Positions 25,095-35,875 are shown, counted from the first letter of the stretch. The stretch: DNA of 64,000 nt from TMED88 sp964515335 (GCA_964515335.1 CAZETS010000013.1:1-64000); one strand, 5' to 3'. A program made the numbers and translations. The notes: a model not told the origin generated them from the sequence alone.

Positions 25095-25340
25095 GTGGCA
25101 CACGTCGTGCTGCCCCGGTCGATGGCCGAGCACACCGGTGGCGTGCTCGAAGCGGACGTCGTCGGCGCGACCGTGCGCGAGCTGATCGCGGCCCTCGATG
25201 CGCGCTTTCCCGGCGTGGGCGAGCTGCTGTCGGGCCGCATGGCGGTGGCGATCGACGGCGAGATCGTGGGCGATCCGTATCTCGAGCGCGTCGCTCCGCA
25301 GAGCGAGGTGCACTTCCTGCCGCCGGTGGGCGGAGGCTAG
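25095..25340 (+). CDS. MoaD/ThiS-like sulfur-carrier protein
   Basis: 81 aa beta-grasp protein ending PPVGGG, with the C-terminal di-glycine that is thiocarboxylated in MoaD and ThiS. It follows the molybdenum subunit by 16 bases, so a role in molybdopterin synthesis or in sulfuration for the adjacent hydroxylase is a fair guess. No MoaE or activating enzyme is in the window. The GTG at 25095 is chosen as the first in-frame start. The 3' end overlaps the convergent quinone-reductase-like gene by 4 bases. Confidence 0.8.
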   Translation: MAHVVLPRSMAEHTGGVLEADVVGATVRELIAALDARFPGVGELLSGRMAVAIDGEIVGDPYLERVAPQSEVHFLPPVGGG

Positions 25341-26350
25341 GCGGGCGCGGCCGGTGGCGCCGCGCTGGCGACCTCCACCACCACCTTCCCCGCCGTACCG
25401 CGATCCGCCAGGCTCGCGATGGCGCCCGGCACTTCCTCCATCGCTACCCGCGCGTCGATCAGGGGGCGGATGGCGCCCCTCGCGTAGAGATCGAGCAGCT
25501 CGTCGTGGACGCGATCGAGGAACGGCCTGTCGCGGTGGCTGTACTCGCCCATGTAGACGCCCACCAGCGAATAGTTGCGGAAGAGCAGCTGGTTGATCGG
25601 CGCGGCCGTCATCTCGCCGCCCGCGAAGCCGATCACCAGGATGCGCCCCTCCCAGGCCACGCACTTGCGCGACGCCTCGAAGACCCGGCCGCCCACCGGG
25701 TCGTAGACGACGTCGGCCCCCTGGCCGGCCGTGGCCTCGCGCACCGCCGGCACGAAGTCCTCCGCGCGATAGTCGATGGCCACGTCGGCTCCTAGCTCGC
25801 GGCAGATCGCGACCTTCTCCGGCCCGCCCGCGGTCGCGATCACCCGGGCGCCGGCCGCCTTGCCGAGCTGGATCGCCGCCGAGCCGACGCCGCCGGCGCC
25901 GGCATGCACGAGGAGCGTCTCGCCGGCTTGCAGGCCGCCGCGCCGGTGCAGGGCGACGTGTCCGGTCTGGAAGGGAATCAGCATCGCGGCGGCGTCGACG
26001 TCGGGCAGTGTGTCGGGAATCGCGTAGCAGTTGCGCGCGTCGGCGAGCGCGTACTCGGCGAGGCCGCCGTCGGGCAGCGCGGGCACGCCCATCACCCGCG
26101 TGCCCGGCGCAATGCCCGCCTCCGGTCCCGCCGCTACGACCTCACCCGCGACCTCGAGGCCGGGCGTGAAGGGGAGCTCGGGCCTCAGCTGGTAGGTGCC
26201 GCGGCAGAGCATGTCGTCGCCGAAGTTGAGCGCCGCCGCGCACACGCGGATTCGTACCTGGTCGCGCGCGGGTTCGGGCAGGGCGACGCCGTCCTCGAGA
26301 ACGAGCGCGTCCACCGGGGCGCCGTGGGTGGGCACACGCCACGCCCTCAT
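25337..26350 (-). CDS. MDR-family NADPH:quinone oxidoreductase
   Basis: 337 aa, medium-chain dehydrogenase/reductase of the zinc-free quinone oxidoreductase type. The N-terminal GroES-like domain ends LEVAGEVVAAGPE. The Rossmann motif is VHAGAGGVGSAAIQLGKAAGA (about residues 144-164), and DVVYDPVGG marks quinone reductases. It uses NADPH to reduce quinones or enoyl groups. It lies 31 bases downstream of the CaiB gene on the same strand and may reduce a product of that pathway. Confidence 0.92.
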   Translation of the reverse strand: MRAWRVPTHGAPVDALVLEDGVALPEPARDQVRIRVCAAALNFGDDMLCRGTYQLRPELPFTPGLEVAGEVVAAGPEAGIAPGTRVMGVPALPDGGLAEYALADARNCYAIPDTLPDVDAAAMLIPFQTGHVALHRRGGLQAGETLLVHAGAGGVGSAAIQLGKAAGARVIATAGGPEKVAICRELGADVAIDYRAEDFVPAVREATAGQGADVVYDPVGGRVFEASRKCVAWEGRILVIGFAGGEMTAAPINQLLFRNYSLVGVYMGEYSHRDRPFLDRVHDELLDLYARGAIRPLIDARVAMEEVPGAIASLADRGTAGKVVVEVASAAPPAAPA

Positions 26351-26381
26351 CGAAACGGCCCGTTTCGCCGGCCCCGCTCGT

Positions 26382-27572
26382 TCAAGCGACCACGCCCTGC
26401 TCGCGGTGCCGGGCGATCTCGTCCGCCGAGCAGCCGGCGAGGCGGAGGATCTCGTCGGTGTGCTCGCCGAGCAGCGGCGGCCGGCGGGGCTCGACGGCGG
26501 GGCTTCCCGCGAGCCGTGCCGGCGGCCGGAGCACGCGAACGCGCGCGGCGGGATCCTCGATGATCCGCACCACCTCGCTGTGCACGACCTGCTCGTCCTC
26601 GAGGAAGGCGTCGAGGTCGTTCACGGGCGCGAAGGGGGCGCCCGCGGCGCGAAGTCCGGCGATCAGCTCGCGTGTCGGACGATCGCGAAACTCCTCCAGC
26701 AGGATCTCGAGCAGCGCGTCGATGTGCCGGAAGCGGCCGACCAGGCTGGCGAAGCGAGCGTCCTCGCGCAGGTCGTCGCGACCGAGCACCTCGCACAGCC
26801 CCCGGAACTGATCGTCCTGCACCACCATGCCGACGACGTGCCCGTCCGCGGTGGGATAGACGCGAAACAAGTCGAAGGGCGGAGTGCGCTCGTCCGAGTC
26901 GGGAAACGACACCGAGCCCATCAGCTCGGGCAGGATGAATGCCGCGTAGGCGTCGAGCATGGGGACGTCTACCCGCTGTCCGCCGGCGTCGTGGCGCTCG
27001 CGGGCGAGCAGGGCCGCGAGCGTGGCCGAGAGCGCCGTCATGCCGGCCGCCTTGTCGGCCACCACGGAGCGGAACATCTGGGGCGCTCCGGCTCCGCCCT
27101 GGGCCGGCATCATGCCGGCGAGTCCCTGCACGACGTGATCGTAGGCGGGCAGCGGGGCGTAGGGCCCGTCGGGCCCGAAGCCGCTGATCGAGACGTAGAC
27201 GAGCCGCGGATTCACTCCGGCCAGGGTCTCGTAGCCGATGCCGAGTCGTTCCATCACGTCGGGCCGGAAGTTCTCCACCACCACGTCGGCCTCGCGGGCG
27301 AGCCGCAACACCAGCTCGCGTCCGCCTGCAGACTTGAGGTCGAGGGCGATGCTCCGCTTGTTGCGATTCATCTGGCTGAAGAAGCCGGAGAGGCCGGCGT
27401 GGAACGGCCCGCTCGTCGAGCGCGACATGTCACCCATCAGCCCTTCGAGCTTGATGACGTCCGCCCCGTAGTCTCCCAGCGCCTGGGTGCAGAACGGGCC
27501 GGAGACGACGGTGGTGAAGTCGAGGACGCGCAGCCCCTCGCACGGGGCCCGGCGCTCCGGAGATGCGGGCAT
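26382..27572 (-). CDS. CaiB/BaiF-family CoA-transferase
   Basis: 396 aa, class III CoA-transferase (family includes formyl-CoA transferase and alpha-methylacyl-CoA racemase). Start block LRVLDFTTVVSGPFCTQ and GADVIKLEG; the nucleophilic Asp is expected in RSVVADKAAGM. NRNKRSIALDLKS and PRLVYVSISGFGPDGPY are family hallmarks. It moves CoA between carboxylic acids. First gene of a short operon with the quinone-reductase-like gene. A second CaiB paralogue lies at 59133. Confidence 0.94.
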   Translation of the reverse strand: MPASPERRAPCEGLRVLDFTTVVSGPFCTQALGDYGADVIKLEGLMGDMSRSTSGPFHAGLSGFFSQMNRNKRSIALDLKSAGGRELVLRLAREADVVVENFRPDVMERLGIGYETLAGVNPRLVYVSISGFGPDGPYAPLPAYDHVVQGLAGMMPAQGGAGAPQMFRSVVADKAAGMTALSATLAALLARERHDAGGQRVDVPMLDAYAAFILPELMGSVSFPDSDERTPPFDLFRVYPTADGHVVGMVVQDDQFRGLCEVLGRDDLREDARFASLVGRFRHIDALLEILLEEFRDRPTRELIAGLRAAGAPFAPVNDLDAFLEDEQVVHSEVVRIIEDPAARVRVLRPPARLAGSPAVEPRRPPLLGEHTDEILRLAGCSADEIARHREQGVVA

Positions 27573-27878
27573 CCGGTCAGATTAGCGTCGGTGGGCCGCC
27601 TCGCCGCCGCAGCAGGTCTGCGATGACGCGTGTTGGTCAGCGGACGAGAGGCTTCGTGCGCAAGCCGACCCTGCTTTCGTTCGCCGCATCGACATGCACG
27701 GCACGCCGTTTTGTCCACGGCACGATGATCGCGGCCCGGTCGCATGGGACGGTCCGGGTTCGAAGGCATAACCGGCTGATTCGCAAAGGCAAAGCCCATC
27801 GCTGCAGCGCCGCCGCGGGGCCCCGATCCCCAGACCGCCTACCCTTGTCCGGGAGCGTGAACGGTGAGGAGGTGACCC
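27573..27878. other. Intergenic region without a recognised gene
   Basis: 306 bases between divergent genes, visibly less GC-rich than its surroundings. No frame with convincing protein features on either strand. The GGTTCGAA near 27758 is not part of a tRNA, since no T-stem can be formed. It presumably holds the promoters of the CaiB gene and of the exported protein at 27879. Confidence 0.5.
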
Positions 27879-28445
27879 GTGAAGCAAGCGTCGATACACC
27901 ACGTCCTGGCTCTGGTCGCCGTGCTGACCGCCGCCGCCGGCAGTGCGGTCGCCGAGGAACCGAGGAAGTCGATCGCCACGATCGTCGCGACGGAGAGCCC
28001 CGCCGACGGCACCTCGCAGATCCACACCGAGGTTCTCGAGGAGTGCATCATGACGCTGCCGACCCTCGAGCAGCTGCAGCCGGTCACCGATGCGCGCTCG
28101 GAGTTTCTGAAGGCGATCAACGGTGACATCGAGAACAACGCCTCGACGCGCACGTTCAGCGCGACCGTCAGCGTCACGTACTCGCTCTATCAGAAGAAGC
28201 TCGTCGTCGTCACCGCCAACACGGTCGAGAAGAGCGAGCCCGTCCTACGCGAGGTCGACGGCCGCTTCGATCAGAGCGTGGTCTTCGAGTCGAACCCGGA
28301 GAACGGCGATTCCTTCGCCGGGCGCGACCTCGTCAAGGAGTACTACTTCTCGACGCCGGAGGGCGCGGCGGCCGACGCGATGCGCAAGGCCGAGGCCTGG
28401 ATCAAGCAGAAGCAGGCGTTGCTCTGCGGTCCGGACAAGCGCTGA
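27879..28445 (+). CDS. Exported hypothetical protein
   Basis: 188 aa. A clear signal peptide (MKQASIHHVLALVAVLTAAA, cleavage near SAVAEE) precedes a mixed alpha/beta region with two cysteines in the mature part, one near residue 51 (LEECIMTL) and one near the end (ALLCGPDKR), possibly disulfide-bonded. The region FSATVSVTYSLYQKKLVVVT is beta-rich. I recognise no family. A strong GAGGAGGTG ribosome site precedes the GTG start, indicating high expression. Convergent with the acyl-CoA dehydrogenase genes. Confidence 0.82.
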   Translation: MKQASIHHVLALVAVLTAAAGSAVAEEPRKSIATIVATESPADGTSQIHTEVLEECIMTLPTLEQLQPVTDARSEFLKAINGDIENNASTRTFSATVSVTYSLYQKKLVVVTANTVEKSEPVLREVDGRFDQSVVFESNPENGDSFAGRDLVKEYYFSTPEGAAADAMRKAEAWIKQKQALLCGPDKR

Positions 28446-28504
28446 GGCGCCGAGACGAGCCCGGTCCGTGCGGCGCGTCGCCGCGGAGCAGCGCGCCCCG
28501 GCTT

Positions 28505-29590
28505 TCAGGTGTCGAGGACGGGTGAGAGCCGCAGGGCGTTCTCCGTGTGCCAGCGCGTCGAGCCGTGGAACGTCTCCAGGGTCTTGATCCGCTTCAGGTA
28601 GATGTGCGGATCGTATTCCCAGGTGAACCCCACGCCGCCGAGCAGCTGGATGGCCTGGCCGCACACGAAGCGTCCGGCGGGCCCGGCCCACGCCTTCGCG
28701 ACCGACACCAGGTAGGGCGCCTCGGCGGGATCGCACTCCTCCGCCCAGGCGGCGCGGAAGGCCGCACTGCGGGTGCTCTCGGCCTTCAGCAGCATGTCGG
28801 CGGCGCGGTGCTGCAGGGCCTGGAAGGAGCCGAGCGGCGCTCCGAAGGCCTGCCGCTCCGACGTGTAGCCGACGGCGATTTCGAGGGCGCGCTCCATCAG
28901 CCCGAACATCTCGGCGGCGGCGCCGAGCGCGCCGAGGCGCGTGGCGTCGGCGAGCAGCGCACTGCTCTTCGCGGAGTCGGCGACGAGCGTGCCCGGGTCG
29001 TCGAGCGTGATGCTCGCGAAGCGCTGGGCATGGTCGATCGTGGTCAGCGGCTGCGCGTTCCAGCCGGCGCCGGGTCGCTCGACGAGGGCGAGCCCCTCGA
29101 CGGTCTCCACCAGCAGCGCGTCGGCGTGGGCGCCGAAGGGCACGAAGACCTTCGTGCCGTTCACCTTGCCGCCGCTGCACGTCGCCGCCGGCGCCGCCGG
29201 ATCGGCGCTGCCCAGGTCCTCGGCTCGCGCGAGCACCACGAGTGACTCGCCTCCGGCGGTGCGATCCGCCCAGCTCTTCGCGTCCTCCCCGTCGCACGCC
29301 GCGAGCGTGCGCGCCGCGACGGCGAGGTCGAGGAACGGCCCCGGAAACGCCACGCGCCCCATCTCGGCCAGCACGACCGCGTAGGCGATCGGCCCGAGCC
29401 CGCCCTGCGCCTCGTCGAGCAGCAGGCCCGGGTAGCCGAGCTCGCCCAACTGCTGGAAGAACGCCTTCGAGTAGCCCTCTGCGCTCTCCTCCATGACGGC
29501 CCGCATCTCGGCGAGCGGCGCCTCCTTCTCGAGGAGTTCGCGGGTGGACGAGCGCAGCAGCGCCTGGTCTTCGTTCAGCTCGAACTGCAT
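28505..29590 (-). CDS. Acyl-CoA dehydrogenase family protein (short subunit)
   Basis: 361 aa. N-terminal helices (FELNEDQALLRSSTRELLEK), a beta middle domain (GGKVNGTKVFVPFGAHADAL) and C-terminal helices with YTSERQAFGAPLGSFQALQH and LLGGVGFTWEYDPHIYLKR. It introduces a C=C bond into an acyl-CoA using FAD. It is shorter than usual (~380-390 aa) and follows a second dehydrogenase gene by 21 bases. Such adjacent, unequal pairs form heterotetramers in steroid side-chain degradation (FadE pairs); heteromer formation here is inference. Confidence 0.92.
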   Translation of the reverse strand: MQFELNEDQALLRSSTRELLEKEAPLAEMRAVMEESAEGYSKAFFQQLGELGYPGLLLDEAQGGLGPIAYAVVLAEMGRVAFPGPFLDLAVAARTLAACDGEDAKSWADRTAGGESLVVLARAEDLGSADPAAPAATCSGGKVNGTKVFVPFGAHADALLVETVEGLALVERPGAGWNAQPLTTIDHAQRFASITLDDPGTLVADSAKSSALLADATRLGALGAAAEMFGLMERALEIAVGYTSERQAFGAPLGSFQALQHRAADMLLKAESTRSAAFRAAWAEECDPAEAPYLVSVAKAWAGPAGRFVCGQAIQLLGGVGFTWEYDPHIYLKRIKTLETFHGSTRWHTENALRLSPVLDT

Positions 29591-29611
29591 GATGGTCCCC
29601 TTCTCCCGCTG

Positions 29612-30790
29612 CTAACGCGCCGTCGGCATGCGCAGCACGCGCTTGGCGATGATGTTGCGCTGCACCTCGGACGAGCCCGAGTAGATGGTGCCGGCCCGCG
29701 ACCACAGGTACTGGTACGCCCAGTCGACGTCCGGCCGCGCATTCGGGGCGCGCGCGGCCAACTGGCCCTGCGGCCCCAGCAGCTCGACGGCCGTGTCGGT
29801 CATGTGCTGGTGGTACTCGGACCAGAAGATCTTCTCGATCGACGACTCGGGGCCCGGCGCGATGCCGCCCGCCATGTTGGCGAGCGTGCGCAGCCCGTTG
29901 CCGCGCATCACCTCGTTCTCCACGACGAGACGCCCGAGCTTTTCGCGCACGTCCTCGCGCTCGAGGTCGCCGCGATCGCCGAGGCCCGACACCAGACCCT
30001 GCAGCTGCAGCTCGTACTCGGCGGGACTGCGCAGCGTGGCGGCGCCCCGCTCGTAGCCGAGCACCGTCATGGCGATCCGCCAGCCCTCGCCGAGCTGGCC
30101 GACGATGTGCTCGCGTTTGGCGAGCGCGCCGTCGAAGAAGACCTCTCCGAACTCCGACTCGCCGGTGATCTGCTTGAGGCCGCGCATGTCGACGCCCGGC
30201 TGGTCGATCGGCATCAGGAAGAAGGTGATGCCGCCGTAGCGGTCCTCCATGTCGGTGCGCGCCAGCACGAAGATCCAGTCCGACCAGGGGCCGAACGTGG
30301 TCCACACCTTCTGGCCGTGGATGCGGAAGTCGTCGCCGTCGGGCTCGGCGCGGGTGCGCAGACCGGCCAGGTCCGACCCGGCGCTCGGCTCGCTGAAGCC
30401 CTGGCACCAGATCTCCTCGCCGCTGAGCATCTTCGGAATGAAGCGCTTGCGCTGCTCCTCGTTGCCGTGATGGATGAGCGCCGGGCCGAGCAGCGAGATG
30501 CCGAGGAAGTTCGGCACCTGCGGTGTGTCGGCGTGCACGAGCTCGGCGTGCAGGATCGCCTCCTCCACCTCGGTGGCGCCGCGACCGCCCCACTCGGAGG
30601 CCCACTGCATGCCGAGGTAGCCGGCGTCGTTCAGCTTGCGCTGCCACTCGCGGCGCACCTCGACGAGGGCGTCGGCGTCGTAGGCGGGATCCTTCACGTA
30701 GGCGGTGAACGGGCGGTCGAGGTTCTGCTCGATCCAGGCGCGCACGTCCTTCTGGAAGGCCAGCTGCTCTTCGGTGAAGCGGAGATCCAT
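29612..30790 (-). CDS. Acyl-CoA dehydrogenase family protein
   Basis: 392 aa. FAD-contact segments WCQGFSEPSAGSDLAGLRTR and GQKVWTTFGPWSDW are characteristic, and the C-terminus IYSGSSEVQRNIIAKRVL is typical of the family. The start is the ATG at 30790 with GAGGAG upstream; longer frames to 31090 have no protein-like content. First gene of an operon with the shorter dehydrogenase. A strong dyad about 100 bases upstream (30886-30905) may be its operator. Confidence 0.95.
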   Translation of the reverse strand: MDLRFTEEQLAFQKDVRAWIEQNLDRPFTAYVKDPAYDADALVEVRREWQRKLNDAGYLGMQWASEWGGRGATEVEEAILHAELVHADTPQVPNFLGISLLGPALIHHGNEEQRKRFIPKMLSGEEIWCQGFSEPSAGSDLAGLRTRAEPDGDDFRIHGQKVWTTFGPWSDWIFVLARTDMEDRYGGITFFLMPIDQPGVDMRGLKQITGESEFGEVFFDGALAKREHIVGQLGEGWRIAMTVLGYERGAATLRSPAEYELQLQGLVSGLGDRGDLEREDVREKLGRLVVENEVMRGNGLRTLANMAGGIAPGPESSIEKIFWSEYHQHMTDTAVELLGPQGQLAARAPNARPDVDWAYQYLWSRAGTIYSGSSEVQRNIIAKRVLRMPTAR

Positions 30791-31269
30791 CGGGGGGCTC
30801 CTCGTCTCGTGTGTGTCTTCGCGCCCGCAGACAGGTGGTACCCCTCCCGATGCGGTTGGGCACACCCATTGCCATGGGCCGTCCACTGCATGCTCGCACA
30901 TGCAGGTGAGAGGTCTCGACTGCATGGCTTCCGCTGCACTTCTGGCGCGAGGGCCCACCAGCGGCCCCTCGCCTGGGCACGCCGATTGCTCTGTGGGATG
31001 GGCGAGGTCTGCGGCACGCGAGCGGGTCGCGAAGACGTGGTCCGCGAGAGAGCGGGCCAGCGCCGGAGAGAGGTCGAGAGATGGGGACACGCGCGGGCCG
31101 AGCCAGACGCCACCAGAGCCGGCCCCGGGTTTCGGCGGGATTCGGAATCGCGCCGGACGAGGCGGCGCCGCTTCCCTCGGGGGTGATGGCCCGTGCCGTG
31201 GGACGTCCCGGCTTGCGGCTCCATACTCGCTGCGAGCGGCCTCCCGGCTGCCCAGACGAAGGAAGCGAC
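30791..31269. other. Long intergenic region between divergent acyl-CoA dehydrogenase and sensor kinase genes
   Basis: 479 bases. I see no convincing gene, although the kinase frame stays open back to 31081 (MGTRAGRARRHQSRPR...), with low-complexity Arg/Pro content. It holds a dyad at 30886-30905, a further CTGCATG copy at 30920, and a -10-like CATACT at 31222-31227, 43 bases before the kinase start. The two divergent promoters must lie here. Confidence 0.5.
30886..30905. promoter_or_regulatory. Perfect dyad CTGCATG-N6-CATGCAG, likely operator
   Basis: Two 7-bp inverted arms separated by ctcgca, 95 bases upstream of the acyl-CoA dehydrogenase start; a third copy of the half-site CTGCATG lies at 30920-30926. 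The 20-bp size fits a TetR/FadR-type repressor dimer. No regulator gene is adjacent, so the cognate protein is unknown. Confidence 0.45.
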
Positions 31270-32391
31270 GTGTCGGACGAGCATTCGGTCCTCGAGCCGA
31301 TCATCGAGCGAAGCGCGGCCCGTCGCGAGCGGCGGCACCGCCGCATGGCGCCGCCCGCCGCCGGTCGCGAAGGCCGCGGCCGCCGGCGCCTCACGCCCGA
31401 GCAGCGCGCGTATCGCGCGGCCCGGCGGCGTGCGAACGACCGCCTGCTCTTCTACACGCACTTCGCGGTCTACGGCTCGGTGCTGCTGCTGCTGCTCGGC
31501 ACCACGCGCTCGTTCCGAGTGGTGTTCCTGGTCGCGACGTCGTGGGGCATCGCGGTCTTCCTCCACTACTTCTGGTCGATCATCGCGCCCGGCCTGCGCG
31601 AGCGCTGGGTCGAGCGCGAAGTCGGGCAGCGGGTCGAGCGCGACGTCGAGGGCGAGCGCCAACGCACCGAGGACCGCCACGTCCGTTCGATGGAGAGCCT
31701 GTCGGCCTCGATCGCGCACGAGATCCGCAACCCGATCACCGCCGCGAAGAGCCTGGTGCAGCAGATGGGCGAGGATCCGGTCTCGCAGACGAACCTCGAG
31801 TACGCGAGTGTCGCGCTCGAGGAGCTCGACCGCGTCGAACGCTCGATCTCGCACCTGCTGCGCTTCGCCCGCGACGAAGAGCTGCGCGTCGAGGCGATCC
31901 GGCTGCAGGACGTCGTGACGTCGGGGCTCGAGACGTTCCGCGACCGCATCGAGCGGACGGGTGTCCGCGTCGAGACCGGGCTCGACACCCCCGGCGAGAT
32001 GGAGGGCGACGCCGACAAGCTTCGCCGGGTGGTCATCAACCTCGTCGGCAACGCGATCGACGCCCTGTATCAGGCGGGCATCGCCGATGCGCGCATCGAG
32101 GTGATGTCCGGCGACAACCTGGCCGGCACCGAAGTGTGGTTGCGGGTGCGCGACAACGGCCCCGGCATCCCGGACGAGACGCGGGCCAGGATCTTCGATC
32201 CGTTCTACACCACGAAGAGTCAGGGGACGGGGCTCGGCCTCGCCCTGTCGCGCAAGGTCGTCGAGGCTCACGGCGGCGCGATGGAGCTCGAGTCGTCGCC
32301 CGGTACCGGCACCGAGTTCGTGCTGGTCTTCCCCAAGGAGCAGCCGCGCGCGCGCGACGCGAAGCGACCGTCCGGAGGAGAGCGCTCGTGA
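31270..32391 (+). CDS. 2TM-domain sensor histidine kinase (first of a tandem pair)
   Basis: 373 aa. A basic N-terminus, then a 2TM domain (about 56-104; LLFYTHFAVYGSVLLLLLGT and FRVVFLVATSWGIAVFLHYF) with practically no extracytoplasmic loop, a coiled-coil, and a HisKA domain with phospho-acceptor His150 (SASIAHEIRNPITAAK). The HATPase domain has NLVGNAIDAL (N box), DNGPGIPDE (G1) and GTGLGLALS (G2). Sensing must be membrane-internal or cytoplasmic. The GTG at 31270 has GAAGGAAG just upstream. About 70% of its catalytic core is shared with the next gene. Operon: kinase, kinase, NtrC-like regulator, PspA. Confidence 0.92.
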   Translation: MSDEHSVLEPIIERSAARRERRHRRMAPPAAGREGRGRRRLTPEQRAYRAARRRANDRLLFYTHFAVYGSVLLLLLGTTRSFRVVFLVATSWGIAVFLHYFWSIIAPGLRERWVEREVGQRVERDVEGERQRTEDRHVRSMESLSASIAHEIRNPITAAKSLVQQMGEDPVSQTNLEYASVALEELDRVERSISHLLRFARDEELRVEAIRLQDVVTSGLETFRDRIERTGVRVETGLDTPGEMEGDADKLRRVVINLVGNAIDALYQAGIADARIEVMSGDNLAGTEVWLRVRDNGPGIPDETRARIFDPFYTTKSQGTGLGLALSRKVVEAHGGAMELESSPGTGTEFVLVFPKEQPRARDAKRPSGGERS

Positions 32392-32459
32392 GGGTGTCCA
32401 CCCACGAAGCCTGCCCGGCGTCGGGTACCCTTTTGCGGCACCAGCTGGAGGAACTCCCG

Positions 32460-33604
32460 ATGGCGCGCTCACGCGACGAGCGAACCGGCGCCCCCGGCGG
32501 CGCGCGCAGCCGGCGCCGCGGCCGTCTGCAGCGTCACGGCCGCCGCCCCCGCGGATCGCAGAAGCCCCCGGACGAATCGCACGACGCGAGCCTGCTCGGC
32601 GAGCTCGACGAGTCGCTGATGGATCCCGAAGAGCGCGCCTGGGCCGAGGCGCATCGCGCCGCGGACGAGAAGGTGAAGCTCTGGGGCAAGGTCGCCCGGC
32701 TGGCCATCGTCGCCGTGCCGTTCATGATCTTCATTCCCTGGGTCGGCTTCGTGATCTTCTTCTTCGGCGGCATGAACCTCGCCCGCCGGGCCTACCGGAT
32801 CTACTACGAGCCGAGGCTGCGCGAGCGCTTCATCGACGAGGAGGTCTCGAAGCGCATCGACCGCAGCGTGCGGGCCGAGCGGCAGAGCCTCGAGGGCGAG
32901 CACGCCCAGACCCTCGAGCGGCTCTCGGCCTCGATCGCCCACGAGATCCGCAATCCGATCACCGCCGCCAAGAGCCTCGTGCAGCAGATGGGCGAGGACC
33001 CGGTCAACTCCGAGAACGTCGAGTACGCGAGCGTGGCGCTCGGCGAGCTCGAGCGGGTCGAGCGGTCGATCTCGCACCTGCTCCGCTACGCGCGCGAGGA
33101 GGAGATGCGCCTCGACGTCGTCCGCCTGGCGGACGTGCTCGATTCGGCGATCGAGACCTTCCGCGACCGGGCAAGGCGCGAGAACGTGAAGATCGTGAAG
33201 AGCTACGACTGCGAGGGCGCGATGCAGGGCGACGCCGAAATGCTGCGCCGCGTGGCCATCAACCTCGTCGGCAACGCGATGGACGCGCTCGGCGACGGCG
33301 CCACCCCGGATCCGCGCATCGACGTGGCGCTCGGCGAGAACCTCGCCGGCACCGAGGTGTGGGTGCGGGTGTGCGACAACGGCGCGGGCGTCGGCCCCGA
33401 TGCGCGCGACCGCATCTTCGATCCCTTCTACACGTCGAAGGAGCACGGCACGGGGCTCGGGCTGCCGATCACCCGCAAGCTCGTCGAGTCGCACGGCGGC
33501 GAGATCGAGCTGACCGAGTCGCGGGGCAGCGGGGCCGAGTTCGTGCTGACCTTCCCGAAGGCGGGCCGCCGCCGTGAGGGCACGGGGCAGGAGGGAGAAG
33601 CCCG

Positions 33605-33608
<4 letters not shown>
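32460..33608 (+). CDS. Sensor histidine kinase with hydrophobic hairpin (second of a tandem pair)
   Basis: 382 aa. A basic low-complexity N-terminus, a hydrophobic hairpin at ~79-104 (LAIVAVPFMIFIPWVGFVIF), a coiled-coil and the same HisKA core as the first kinase (HEIRNPITAAKSLVQQMGED, His161). HATPase: NLVGNAMDAL, DNGAGVGPD, GTGLGLPIT. Start ATG at 32460 with GGAGG upstream; a GTG at 32388 that overlaps the previous stop (GTGA) with GGAGG upstream is a real alternative and would add 24 residues. The stop overlaps the regulator start (GTGA). Clearly arose by duplication of its neighbour, with a diverged sensor half. Confidence 0.92.
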
Positions 33609-35017
<1,409 letters not shown>

Positions 35018-35069
35018 CGCGCCCACCACGAGACGAACCGAGTCAGGTCACAACCACAGGAGACGAACC

Positions 35070-35840
35070 ATGAGCTACAGCAAGCGACCGGGCATGTGGG
35101 CCAGGCTGCGAAGCCTGGTCGGAGGCCTCTTCGGCAGCTGGGTGCGCGAGCGCGAGCAGCAGAGCCCGGAGGTCGTCTACGAGCAGGCGATCGGCGAGCG
35201 GGTGCGCCAGTACCGCGAACTCAAGGAGGCCGTGGCCGGCATCCTCTACATGCGCAACAAGCTCGAGCAGGAGATCAACGAGCGGCGCGTCGAGATCGCG
35301 CGCATGCACGACGACGTGCGGCGGGCGGTGCGGGCGGGTCGCGACGAGATCTCGCTCACGCTGATCGGCCAGAAGCAGGCGCTGTTCGAGGATCTCGAGC
35401 GCGCCGAGCAGGAGCTGTCCACGGTGCGCACCCAGGCCGACGAGGCCAAGGCCAACCTCGTTCGCTTCCGCGAGGAGATCCGCTCGCTGGTGCGCGAGAA
35501 GGGCCACATGCTCGCGACCCTGGCGAACGCCCAGGCCCGCCGGCGCCTGCAGGTTGCGATCGAGGGGCTCTCGGTGGACGCCGAGATGGACGCGCTCGAA
35601 AGCGTGCGCGACCACATCTCGCGGATCGCCATGGAGGGCGACCTGAGCAGGGAGATCGGCGACGACGGCCTGGTGATGCGCGAGCGGCTGCGCGAGTTCC
35701 GCGACGAGGCGCGGCGCGAGTCGGCGCGCAGCGAGCTCGATCAGCTCAAGCGCGAGCTCTCGAGCCACACGCTGGCGGGCGAGGCGGTGACGCACGTCGA
35801 GCACGGGCGCGAGCCGGCCGCGGCCGCTGCGGCGGGCTGA
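35070..35840 (+). CDS. pspA: PspA/IM30-family membrane-stress protein
   Basis: 256 aa, almost entirely helical coiled-coil (about 25-215; EQAIGERVRQYRELKEAVAG through DQLKRELSSHTLAG), as in PspA/Vipp1 proteins that polymerise on the inner membrane and protect it from proton leakage. An N-terminal amphipathic stretch (MWARLRSLVGGLFGSWVR) would touch lipid. Strong CAGGAG ribosome site. Last gene of the kinase-kinase-regulator operon and followed by a strong hairpin. The C-terminal tail is Ala-rich. Confidence 0.9.
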   Translation: MSYSKRPGMWARLRSLVGGLFGSWVREREQQSPEVVYEQAIGERVRQYRELKEAVAGILYMRNKLEQEINERRVEIARMHDDVRRAVRAGRDEISLTLIGQKQALFEDLERAEQELSTVRTQADEAKANLVRFREEIRSLVREKGHMLATLANAQARRRLQVAIEGLSVDAEMDALESVRDHISRIAMEGDLSREIGDDGLVMRERLREFRDEARRESARSELDQLKRELSSHTLAGEAVTHVEHGREPAAAAAAG

Positions 35841-35875
35841 GCGGGCCGCCGAGTCGCGACGACGCCGTTCGAACG

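Noticed and set aside
27745..27790. GGTTCGAA tRNA T-loop-like sequence
   Set aside because: The flanking bases cannot form a T-stem or an acceptor stem.
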